Shown here one piece after another: positions 7,623 to 15,041 of a DNA stretch of 64,000 nucleotides. Location of the stretch: contig NZ_FRCP01000020.1 of NCBI RefSeq assembly GCF_900142955.1, positions 1 through 64,000 on the forward strand, read 5' to 3'. The position numbers and the translations under genes were made by a program. This stretch comes from Anaerosporobacter mobilis DSM 15930 (GTDB lineage Bacteria > Bacillota > Clostridia > Lachnospirales > Lachnospiraceae). Under the pieces are notes generated by a model. It ran no database searches, was not told the DNA's origin, and was given only the letters and a program-made list of their open reading frames with translations. Positions within the stretch are counted from its first letter, which is position 1; every line of letters begins with the position of its first letter.

Positions 7623-9665
7623 TTAATCAATAATAACAGTAGTATTCTCTCGGTACATACGATTTGTTTGATGACGAGTTTTTCTGACTTCTACGCTATC
7701 AAAAATTATAGAAAAATCATAATCAGCAGGATATAAGTCGGAAGCAGATGTTTTTAACTTGATACGTTTGTGGTTAACAAGCTGTTTCTTACCACGAATC
7801 TGTACGCCAATTTCGCCTTTGGTATTAGGATTTGGATCATATACAAGGCCTAGAATCTTTTGAGGATATACAATAACACTATCACCAAGTTGATACTTCT
7901 TGGCAATGGTTTTATCAAGTTTCTTAGGATTGGTTTTTACAAGAGAGGGAGAGTCGTTTTTTGTAACGGAGTTATGAACATTCCTCTTATCTGCGGTACT
8001 ATTCTTAGTAATGTCATTCTTAGTAACATTCTTCTTAATAACATCCTTTGTGGAGTTATTAGCAGTATAAACCGAACTGGATTGCCTTCTCGTTGTCTGG
8101 TCCAAAGATACTTCTTTGTATGCATATTGCTTTGCTATATCTAACATATGGTCTGGCAATCCTAGTCGTTTGGCTATATATAAAGCGCAACTTTCACCAG
8201 CTTCACCGATGATTAATTGATACAGTGGACGTAAACTTTCGCGGTCAAATGCCATTCGTGCATTAATTAATCCCCTAGTTTGGGCTACATATTCTTTTAC
8301 CTCTGGATAATGAGTGGTGGCAATAAATCGACATGGGATGGATCGAAGTTCCTCTAAGATTGATATTGCAATACCCATACCTTCAGCAGGGTCAGTTCCT
8401 GAACCTAACTCATCCAATAATACGAGACTTTCCACCGTTGCTGTCTTAATTATGTGGATAACATTCGTAATATGAGAGGAGAAGGTGGATAGGTTTTGGG
8501 TAATACTCTGTCCGTCGCCAATATCACATAAAACTATATTATGCATGGCAATTGTGCTATTAGACTTTGCAGGTATGTGTAGACCACATTGTGCCATTAT
8601 TGAGAGTAACCCTACTGTTTTAAGAGCTACGGTCTTACCACCAGTATTCGGTCCTGTAATGACAATCCCTGTTATACTCTCATCCATATGAAATGTAAGA
8701 GGTACGCAGTCGCTTTGATTTAAAAGTGGATGTCTGCCTTCTTCAATATGAATGGTTGGAGTAGTTGTTATAGTTACTTCATGAGCGTCTAAGTCTGCAC
8801 TTAATTTTGCTTTTGCAAAGATAAAGTCAAGAGTCTCCATAACCTCCATATTGGTACGCAGCGCCTCCTTTGAATCTGATACAAAGGAGGTTAGAATATA
8901 GAGAATCTTGCGTATCTCATTGTCTTCCATAATACGAAGAGTTGAGATCTCTTCTTGTAGTTTAGATACAACGGTTGGTTCAATAAAGTAAGTGGAACCG
9001 GTGGCTGACATATCAATAACACTACCGCTCACTTGATGTTTGTATTCCCGTTTAACAGGAAGTACAGAGTGACCATTTCTTGTGGAGACGTAAGAGTCAG
9101 TAAAATATTCGCGCTTACTCCGTAGTAAGGATTCTAGTTTTTGCTTAATCGCAGTTTGTGAACTTTCAATCTTACGTCTAATATTTCTTAAGTCTGTGGA
9201 GGCACTGTCATCTACTTGATTATTATAGATAGATTTAGACAATTCTTCATATAAGGCATCTAAAGTGTCAATAGAATAGGCATATGAAGTTAGTGTAAGT
9301 TGTAGATCATTACCTCTTTCTAGGTAGCGTTTTAGGCGTTTACAACTTGTTATGAACTGCATTATGATAGTAAGTTGTTCAGGTAATAAGACACCATCTT
9401 GTTCACAGCATAAAAGGATGTCCTTCATGTCTTGCATACTTGATAAAGGTGGATTACCAAGGTAATCAAAGAGTCTTCTACCTTGTGTTGTCTCATCCAT
9501 CTTACGGCGGGCTTCGTCCTCTCTTAGATATGGGCGTAGATTTGATACTTGTTCTTTAGCCGAGTCACTTACAGCATATTCAATTAGCCTAGAAAGAATC
9601 TTATCAAGTTCTAGTATTAATAGGTTGGAATCAAGAGATGTAATTGCATTTGTATTTGTATTCAT
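7623..9665 (-). CDS. MutS-family ATPase, MutS2-like but without Smr domain
   Basis: The 680-residue protein has MutS core and ATPase domains. The middle region is helical clamp-like (about residues 130-290). The ATPase has Walker A GPNTGGKT and Walker B LLDELGSGTDPAEG, followed by ATTHYPEVK. This order matches MutS2, which acts on recombination intermediates and collided ribosomes rather than in mismatch recognition. Bacterial MutS2 is usually near 780 residues and ends in an Smr nuclease domain. Here a KOW-like region (KYQLGDSVIVYP) is followed by a short divergent tail and no Smr motif. The linker around residues 520-570 is low complexity, rich in TKN and VTKND repeats. It has its own promoter and an AAGAAGGA ribosome binding site. 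Confidence 0.85.
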   Translation of the reverse strand: MNTNTNAITSLDSNLLILELDKILSRLIEYAVSDSAKEQVSNLRPYLREDEARRKMDETTQGRRLFDYLGNPPLSSMQDMKDILLCCEQDGVLLPEQLTIIMQFITSCKRLKRYLERGNDLQLTLTSYAYSIDTLDALYEELSKSIYNNQVDDSASTDLRNIRRKIESSQTAIKQKLESLLRSKREYFTDSYVSTRNGHSVLPVKREYKHQVSGSVIDMSATGSTYFIEPTVVSKLQEEISTLRIMEDNEIRKILYILTSFVSDSKEALRTNMEVMETLDFIFAKAKLSADLDAHEVTITTTPTIHIEEGRHPLLNQSDCVPLTFHMDESITGIVITGPNTGGKTVALKTVGLLSIMAQCGLHIPAKSNSTIAMHNIVLCDIGDGQSITQNLSTFSSHITNVIHIIKTATVESLVLLDELGSGTDPAEGMGIAISILEELRSIPCRFIATTHYPEVKEYVAQTRGLINARMAFDRESLRPLYQLIIGEAGESCALYIAKRLGLPDHMLDIAKQYAYKEVSLDQTTRRQSSSVYTANNSTKDVIKKNVTKNDITKNSTADKRNVHNSVTKNDSPSLVKTNPKKLDKTIAKKYQLGDSVIVYPQKILGLVYDPNPNTKGEIGVQIRGKKQLVNHKRIKLKTSASDLYPADYDFSIIFDSVEVRKTRHQTNRMYRENTTVIID

Positions 9666-9781
9666 TGCATAATCCTTCTTTTCTTATTTAATAGTTGGTA
9701 AATGAAAAGTTACTTTACATTCAGTATTGGTTTAACTAAATGGTTATTTCGTCATTAAATGTGGGATTACGAATGATTAGT

Positions 9782-9810
9782 AATATAAGAACCTTGCAGA
9801 TAGAATGCAA
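9782..9810 (-). promoter_or_regulatory. Promoter for the MutS-like gene
   Basis: On the minus strand TTGCAT (9805-9810) is 17 bp from TATATT (9782-9787). It lies after the terminator of the upstream RNA unit, so the ATPase gene need not depend on read-through. Confidence 0.55.
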
Positions 9811-9840
9811 TTTGCATATAGATACACCAAAGAAAGACAC

Positions 9841-9872
9841 AAAAAAAGATTGAAAGAAACACACTCTCAACC
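9841..9872 (-). terminator. Terminator of the candidate small RNA
   Basis: On the minus strand a 9-bp stem (9864-9872 with 9848-9856, two G:U pairs) and 7-nt loop are followed by seven T. Confidence 0.75.
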
Positions 9873-10030
9873 TTACTTAGTCTATCAAGTAATATATAAA
9901 GATATTGTATGTGGCTCTATAAAAGGGCAGAGTACGAGCAGGAATCTGCAATCGTCTCATCATTACTATTTAATTCGTAATCACCATTTTATCAACCGTT
10001 AACATACAACACCATCCTTCCAAAATTATT
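9841..10030 (-). ncRNA. Candidate structured small RNA with its own promoter and terminator
   Basis: The minus strand holds a complete transcription unit of about 190 nt without an ORF. An 8-bp closing helix (10002-10009 with 9905-9912) continues into an imperfect helix (9984-9997 with 9913-9927). It encloses two hairpins: 9977-9981/9962-9966, and a longer one at 9958-9930 built from GAG/CTC, ACGA/TCGT and GCAG/CTGC. The result is a three-way junction. A small hairpin (9887-9892/9873-9878) and an intrinsic terminator follow. I could not match it to a known family. A 6S-like RNA or a riboswitch are alternatives. Confidence 0.5.
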
Positions 10031-10036
10031 ACATTC

Positions 10037-10066
10037 AATATATCATAGTATAGAACCTATTGTCAA
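10037..10066 (-). promoter_or_regulatory. Promoter of the candidate small RNA
   Basis: On the minus strand a perfect TTGACA (10061-10066) is 18 bp from TATATT (10037-10042). Transcription would start near 10030. Confidence 0.65.
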
Positions 10067-10142
10067 ATATAATTTTGAGCGGTTTAAGGTAAATTACGAA
10101 GCATGTTATAATGTGGTAATATTATGAAGTAGCTTATATAGG

Positions 10143-10172
10143 TTGACGCTATACTTGGTATATTAGTATAAT
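10143..10172 (+). promoter_or_regulatory. Promoter of the Big2/DUF4358 protein gene
   Basis: TTGACG (10143-10148), an 18-bp spacer and TATAAT (10167-10172). A second possible start is the extended -10 TGTTATAAT ending at 10112. The leader of about 140 nt holds two small hairpins but no riboswitch class that I recognise. Confidence 0.6.
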
Positions 10173-10322
10173 ATTATTAATTAATACATAATTAGGTATT
10201 AATGTTCTGTGAGAAGGGACGATAACTAATGTATGAGACAATACTTGTATAAAGTATGTATTATACGTAACACATACTTAAATTCAGCAGAGGAAGATCT
10301 GCAAGTATAAAGGAGAGTTATT

Positions 10323-11309
10323 ATGATCAAAAAGAAGGAAAATGTAAAAAGACTTAGTATCTTGTTATGTCTAGTTATGGTTTTATCTGTATTTGGTCCA
10401 ACAAACCAGATAGTAAAGGCAGCAACCTCATTGAATAAGTCATCCATCAAGGTAGCAATAGGGGCAAAAGAACAAGTAAAAGTTACAGGTACAAGTAAAA
10501 AAGCTACCTGGAAATCTGCTAACAAATCCATTGCAACAGTTGATGAAAAAGGATATGTCAAAGGAATTAAGAAAGGTACTACAAAGGTATATGCCACTGT
10601 ATCAGGTAAGAAATATACTTGTACTGTTAAAGTTGAAAGTGTTTCTATGAGTTCAAAATCTAAAACAGTGTCAGTTGGTAGCAGCTTCACACTGAAATTG
10701 AATGGAAATACACAAAAAGTATCCTGGACATCAAGCAATAGTAAAATTGCTAGTGTATCTTCATCTGGTAAAGTAAAGGGTGTGGTAGCAGGTAAAACAA
10801 CAATTACAGCAAAAGTTGATAATAAGAAGTTTACATGTGCAGTGACCGTTAAGAAGAAATCAGCTAAGAGTGAATTAGATGATATCTTGACAGCTGTTAA
10901 AAAAGCATATGGGAATGATTATAAACCACAAACTTCTTTATCTAAGGATATGCTATCTGAAGTTGTAGGCTTAAAATCAAATTTATATGATGCTGTGGTA
11001 GCAGAGGTACCAATGTTGTCCTTTAATGTGGACACCTTCATAGCAGTTCATCCCGTAGCAGGTAAGAAGGATGAGGTGGAAAAAGCTTTAGTAAAATATA
11101 AAAAGTATCTTGAGGAAGATGCACACCAATATCCAATGAATATGCCTAAAGTTAAAGCTTCAAAAGTTGTTACAGTTGGAGATTACGTGTTCTTCATTAT
11201 GTTAGGAAAATCTAATGATACAGAAGAGAATGAAGGAAAATTACTTTCTTTTTATGAAAAACAAAACGCAATTGCTATAGAGGCAATTAAAAAAGTTTTG
11301 AATAAATAA
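10323..11309 (+). CDS. Exported protein with two Big2 Ig-like domains and a DUF4358 domain
   Basis: The 328-residue protein has a signal peptide (positive start, hydrophobic LSILLCLVMVLSVFG, cleavage near VKAA). Two bacterial Ig-like group 2 domains follow (about residues 35-105 and 108-178). Each has the ATWKSANKSIATV or VSWTSSNSKIASV core and the GxVKGxxxGxTxIxA motif. The C-terminal 140 residues resemble DUF4358, a domain of unknown function common in Lachnospiraceae exported proteins. Big2 domains usually present a partner domain on the cell surface. There is no cell-wall anchor motif, so the protein may be released or loosely attached. An AAAGGAG ribosome binding site precedes the ATG. 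Confidence 0.75.
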   Translation: MIKKKENVKRLSILLCLVMVLSVFGPTNQIVKAATSLNKSSIKVAIGAKEQVKVTGTSKKATWKSANKSIATVDEKGYVKGIKKGTTKVYATVSGKKYTCTVKVESVSMSSKSKTVSVGSSFTLKLNGNTQKVSWTSSNSKIASVSSSGKVKGVVAGKTTITAKVDNKKFTCAVTVKKKSAKSELDDILTAVKKAYGNDYKPQTSLSKDMLSEVVGLKSNLYDAVVAEVPMLSFNVDTFIAVHPVAGKKDEVEKALVKYKKYLEEDAHQYPMNMPKVKASKVVTVGDYVFFIMLGKSNDTEENEGKLLSFYEKQNAIAIEAIKKVLNK

Positions 11310-11315
11310 CCATCC

Positions 11316-11344
11316 TTGACAACTATATTGATATTTATTATAAT
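11316..11344 (+). promoter_or_regulatory. Consensus promoter of the riboswitch-mntP unit
   Basis: TTGACA (11316-11321), a 17-bp spacer and TATAAT (11339-11344) match the full sigma-A consensus. A hairpin at 11352-11381 lies at the predicted 5' end of the RNA. It could also serve as a weak terminator of the preceding gene. Confidence 0.85.
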
Positions 11345-11387
11345 TTATGAGAATAGAAAGTTCATGAGTAAACTTTCTATTGTTTAT

Positions 11388-11508
11388 TAGATAAGGGAGT
11401 AGTTAGCACGTAGTGTAATAAAGTCAACATACTGATGGAGAACATCTGGCTTTATTTTAAATAATGAGACTTGTCTGCAATGTTTTTTTGTTGCAGACAG
11501 GTCTTTTT
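11388..11508 (+). promoter_or_regulatory. yybP-ykoY manganese riboswitch with terminator
   Basis: The leader of mntP has the yybP-ykoY layout: AAGGGAGTAG near 11393, then AAAGTC paired with GGCTTT across a CTGATGGAGAACATCTGG-type arm (11430-11451), then TAATGAGAC. The expression platform is a 14-bp terminator stem (11467-11480 with 11491-11504) followed by TTTTT. In characterised members Mn(II) binding favours read-through into a manganese exporter gene, which is exactly the gene found here. Confidence 0.85.
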
Positions 11509-11554
11509 CTATGTTGCGGGCTTCTTATAAAACAAGAAGAAAGGATACGTGAAC

Positions 11555-12121
11555 ATGAGCTTTTTTGAATTATTTTTATTAGCGGTTGGATTATCAATGG
11601 ATGCTTTCGCTGTATCAATCTGTGAGGGACTTTCCATGAAAAAACTGAATCTGAAGCGCGCTGGTATATTAGCACTCTTCTTTGGAGGATTCCAGGCAGG
11701 AATGCCTTTATTAGGATATCTACTAGGAAAGAATTTTCAACAGTATATAACGTCTATTGATCATTGGGTTGCATTCGTATTACTTGCTATTATTGGTGGA
11801 AATATGATTAAGGAAGCGTTAGATAAGGATGAAGATAAAAAGCAAGAAAAGAAGTTTTGTCTTAAATATGTTTGTATTTTATCTGTTGCAACAAGTATTG
11901 ATGCACTTGCGGTAGGTATTACGTTTGCCTTCTTACAAGTTAAGATTGTTATGGCTGTCTGTCTAATTGGTATTACTACGTTCGTATTATCATTCATAGG
12001 AGTAAAGATTGGCAATGTATTCGGGACAAAGTATAAATCAAAAGCAGAATTACTAGGTGGTACAATCTTAATTATAATAGGCCTTAAGATCTTAGTTGAA
12101 CATCTAGGGTTAATAGGATAG
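11555..12121 (+). CDS. mntP: Manganese efflux pump MntP
   Basis: This small membrane protein of 188 residues exports Mn(II). It has six hydrophobic segments in two repeats of three, each opening with the family motif: LAVGLSMDAFAVS at the start and VATSIDALAVGITFAF near residue 110. The acidic residues in these motifs are the known metal-coordinating positions of the family. A charged cytoplasmic loop (DKDEDKKQEKK) separates the halves. I prefer ATG at 11555, because AAAGGA is then nine bases away; GTG at 11549 is too close. The riboswitch directly upstream independently supports the manganese role. Confidence 0.93.
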   Translation: MSFFELFLLAVGLSMDAFAVSICEGLSMKKLNLKRAGILALFFGGFQAGMPLLGYLLGKNFQQYITSIDHWVAFVLLAIIGGNMIKEALDKDEDKKQEKKFCLKYVCILSVATSIDALAVGITFAFLQVKIVMAVCLIGITTFVLSFIGVKIGNVFGTKYKSKAELLGGTILIIIGLKILVEHLGLIG

Positions 12122-12153
12122 TTACTATTTATATTTATTTAAAAACAAAAAGA

Positions 12154-12368
12154 GTTGTTGCAAAATTAAATCTTTCGCATGTTTTTCAGATGGAATGTTT
12201 TCACACACCAACAAAAAAACAATCTTCACGTATTATCTGTCCAGATGTAGACACTATGTGTCTACTCTTGCCAGATAATTGGCTGAAGATTGTTTTTTTA
12301 TATTGCATTTGAATGCATTCTATCTGAAAAAATATGTTATAGATATTCAAACTATATTTTGCAACAGC
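12154..12368. repeat. Five-tier nested palindrome, MITE-like, between mntP and asnA
   Basis: Five concentric pairs of arms are visible: 12154-12166/12356-12368, 12181-12197/12316-12332, 12213-12227/12285-12299 (with A- and T-runs, a bidirectional terminator core), 12232-12239/12272-12279 and 12248-12254/12258-12264. The outermost arms contain GTTGCAAAAT, reminiscent of transposon ends. It could be a MITE carrying, or inserted around, the terminator of the convergent genes. Confidence 0.75.
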
Positions 12369-12414
12369 CTCATAATAAATTACTTACAAAGTATAACTTT
12401 TTTTGGTATTATGC

Positions 12415-13425
12415 CTATAATAGAGCGATTCCGTTTGCTACAGCATATTCTGATATGTCATCTGGCCAGATAGAAGCTTGCACTTCACCGATATGTGCCT
12501 TACGAAGGAAGAACATACATATTCTTGATTGACCAATACCACCGCCAATTGTATATGGTAATTCGCCGTTTAATAATGCTTTCTGGAATGGTAATTCAGC
12601 ACGGTCCATACAGCCACAGATTTCAAGCTGTTTACTAAGTGTTTCTTCATCAACACGTATACCCATAGAAGAGAGCTCTAGAGCAATATCAAGTACAGGG
12701 TAATACATAATAATGTCACCGTTTAATGACCAATCATCGTAATCAGGTGCACGACCATCATGTCTTTCTCCGGAATTTAATGCACCACCAATCTGCATAA
12801 TAAAGACTGCACCTTTTAGTTTTGCAATGTTATATTCTCTTTCCTTAGGTGTAGAGTCTGGATACATATCTTCTAATTCTTGTGTTGTAATGAAAGAGAT
12901 TTCTTCTGGCATAATTGGATTTACATATGTATATTTATTGCAGATGAACTTCTCAGTAGCTTTTAAGGCATTGTAGACATTTTTAACAATAGTTTGTAAG
13001 GTCTCAACTGTACGCGTTTCTTTGGTAATAATCTTTTCCCAGTCCCATTGGTCAACGAAGATAGAATGAATGTTATCCGTATCTTCATCTCGTCGAATGG
13101 CATTCATATCTGTATATAAACCCTCTCCAACCGTAAAACCATAACGTTGAAGGGCAAGACGTTTCCATTTGGCTAATGAATGTACAATCTCTACGTTGGC
13201 GTCATCTTGTTCTTTAATTCCAAAGCTTACAGGACGCTCAACCCCATTTAAGTTATCATTAAGACCTGTTTCTGGTTTTACAAACAAGGGAGCAGATACT
13301 CTTGTAAGGTTTAATTCTTTCGCCAATTCTCTTTCAAAAAAGTCTTTTACATCTTTGATTGCAACTTCTGTTTGTCTTATGTCTATGGCTGGTTGATAAC
13401 CATCTGGAATAATAAGATTCTTCAT
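12415..13425 (-). CDS. asnA: Aspartate-ammonia ligase (asparagine synthetase A)
   Basis: AsnA makes asparagine from aspartate, ammonia and ATP in the cytoplasm. The 336-residue length is normal. The start IPDGYQPAIDIRQTEVAIKD, the RVSAPLFV block, VSFGIKEQDD and the GGGIGQSRICMF motif near the C-terminus are all diagnostic. The fold is that of class II aminoacyl-tRNA synthetases. An AAAGGAGAACACGAAGA stretch places a ribosome binding site before the ATG. An asparaginase gene lies just upstream on the same strand, so synthesis and breakdown of asparagine are neighbours. I looked for an asparagine T-box in the leader and saw none. Confidence 0.95.
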   Translation of the reverse strand: MKNLIIPDGYQPAIDIRQTEVAIKDVKDFFERELAKELNLTRVSAPLFVKPETGLNDNLNGVERPVSFGIKEQDDANVEIVHSLAKWKRLALQRYGFTVGEGLYTDMNAIRRDEDTDNIHSIFVDQWDWEKIITKETRTVETLQTIVKNVYNALKATEKFICNKYTYVNPIMPEEISFITTQELEDMYPDSTPKEREYNIAKLKGAVFIMQIGGALNSGERHDGRAPDYDDWSLNGDIIMYYPVLDIALELSSMGIRVDEETLSKQLEICGCMDRAELPFQKALLNGELPYTIGGGIGQSRICMFFLRKAHIGEVQASIWPDDISEYAVANGIALL

Positions 13426-13526
13426 TCTTCGTGTTCTCCTTTATTTTTATAAAATTAATTAGCATCATTGTAAGGACTTGATTATTTATGCCCTTGTACT
13501 GCATAGTAGGGAGTATGTATCTAAGG

Positions 13527-13569
13527 GGCTGTTGCTAAGCAGGTGAATCGAAATCCTATTGCAACAACC
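13527..13569 (-). terminator. Hairpin between the asparaginase gene and asnA
   Basis: Arms 13527-13535 and 13561-13569 (GGCTGTTGC with GCAACAACC, one mismatch) form a stem but lack a good T-run. The arms share GTTGC with the outer arms of the palindrome at 12154-12368. Confidence 0.45.
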
Positions 13570-13681
13570 TCTTTCCTATATAAGTTATATAAAACACTTT
13601 CTGGTTTTATCACTGCGTAGTAATGAAAACTCCATTTATTATATCATAAACTACTTATGTGGGCAAATGAAACTTAGGATT

Positions 13682-14686
13682 CTATAATTTAATCTCTCCA
13701 ACTAAGTTTGTTGAAAAGATGTTTCGAATCTCATTCAAATCATTTGTTTGACCAAGAGCCCACATTAGTTTTGTTACAGTAGCCTCTGTTGTCATATCAT
13801 AGGCTTGTATAACACCTTTTTCTAATGCTTTTTGTCCAGCTTGGTAGATCGATAAATCACTTCGTTCATATAGACACTGACTAGATACGACTACAGGAAT
13901 ATTGTGTTCGACTAATTTTTGTAGTTTGGAGATAAGGTCACGGTGAATAAAATGTAATCCACCAGCGCCAAAAGCTTCTATTACTACACCTTTATAATTC
14001 ATATCTAAGAGCATATCAAAGATTCCTGGATTTAATCCTGGAGTTAGCTTAATTAAGAAAACATCGGAACATACAGAATCCCTTAATGTAAATGTACCAT
14101 CTGTCTTAGGTAATAGTTTATGACTAATGTTTAGTCCATTAGAATCAATAGTAGCCACATATCTACAGTTAACACTTTCGAATGCATCAAAACCAGTTGT
14201 ACGGACTTTAACCGCACGACATCCTAAGATAATCTTACGGTTAAATGCTAAGAAGATACCTGGAACTCCTGTTGCAGCCATAGCGAAGGCACAACGTAGA
14301 TTATCCATTGCATCCGTTAAGGGGTTAAGGATTGGTAGCTGAGACCCCGTTACTACCACCGGAATCGGAATATTTTGAAGCATATAAGAAAGTACACTTG
14401 TGGTATAAGCCATAGTGTCAGTACCATGTGTTACTACGATTCCATCATAATCATAACAAGATTCATATATATGGTTAGCAATTAATTGCCACTCTTCAGG
14501 TTGTATATTAGAACTATCGAGATGAAGAATATCTTTTGCTGTTATATCATAATTCTCATTCAATCCGGTGATTTTTGAGAATAAATTATCAATACTTAGT
14601 GCGGGAATTAATCCTTCTTCACTTGACTGTGATGCAATAGTTCCGCCAGTTGCAAGCACTAAAATCCGTTTTTTCTCTTGTGTCAT
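13682..14686 (-). CDS. ansA: L-asparaginase, type I (AnsA-like)
   Basis: This hydrolase converts asparagine to aspartate and ammonia. No signal peptide is present, so it is a cytoplasmic type I enzyme. The first active-site signature is VLATGGTIAS with the nucleophilic Thr. The second is VTHGTDTMAYT with Thr and Asp. The start is chosen at 14686 (334 residues, MTQEKKR). The upstream in-frame ATG at 14701 would place the GGAGGA ribosome binding site (14694-14699) inside the coding region. It is followed downstream by asnA. Together they could balance the asparagine pool, with asnA possibly expressed from the same mRNA. Confidence 0.92.
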   Translation of the reverse strand: MTQEKKRILVLATGGTIASQSSEEGLIPALSIDNLFSKITGLNENYDITAKDILHLDSSNIQPEEWQLIANHIYESCYDYDGIVVTHGTDTMAYTTSVLSYMLQNIPIPVVVTGSQLPILNPLTDAMDNLRCAFAMAATGVPGIFLAFNRKIILGCRAVKVRTTGFDAFESVNCRYVATIDSNGLNISHKLLPKTDGTFTLRDSVCSDVFLIKLTPGLNPGIFDMLLDMNYKGVVIEAFGAGGLHFIHRDLISKLQKLVEHNIPVVVSSQCLYERSDLSIYQAGQKALEKGVIQAYDMTTEATVTKLMWALGQTNDLNEIRNIFSTNLVGEIKL

Positions 14687-14932
14687 TCTTCCATCCTCCA
14701 TTAATAATTACACGTATTTATGACAAGATCCTTTATAATACTACATATCATTTCTGATAAAGTATAGCAAAATCAATGGGAAAATACAATATGTAAATAA
14801 AAGTAAGAGATTCGGAAAAAATCTATTTGGTGATGAAAGGTAAAGATGTAGGGTGAAAATGAAAGGAATACTTTGTTGAAGTTAATAATATGTAATTTTA
14901 AGAATAAATACGAAAAAATACGAAAATATTAT

Positions 14933-14960
14933 TTGACATTTATTTTATATGTGTTATTAT
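14933..14960 (+). promoter_or_regulatory. Promoter of the GH13 gene
   Basis: A perfect TTGACA (14933-14938) is 16 bp from TATTAT (14955-14960). The rest of the 340-bp gap from 14702 holds nothing else that I recognise. Confidence 0.75.
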
Positions 14961-15041
14961 GAAATAGTAGTACATAATAAACCACTAATAAAAAATTACA
15001 CTTTTAGATAATATAACAATACAATTGTTGGGAGGAAAATT

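Noticed and set aside
7860..8144. 94-codon plus-strand ORF inside the MutS-like gene
   Set aside because: It mirrors the low-complexity TKN linker and has no independent evidence.
9805..10002. 65-codon ORF on the plus strand
   Set aside because: It lies on the opposite strand of the structured RNA unit, has no ribosome binding site and its composition looks random.
10226..10738. 170-codon minus-strand ORF over the Big2 gene
   Set aside because: It overlaps a well-supported exported protein gene in antisense and has no ribosome binding site or known domain.
13426..13681. Asparagine T-box before asnA
   Set aside because: No T-box core sequence or antiterminator pair was found in the leader on the minus strand.
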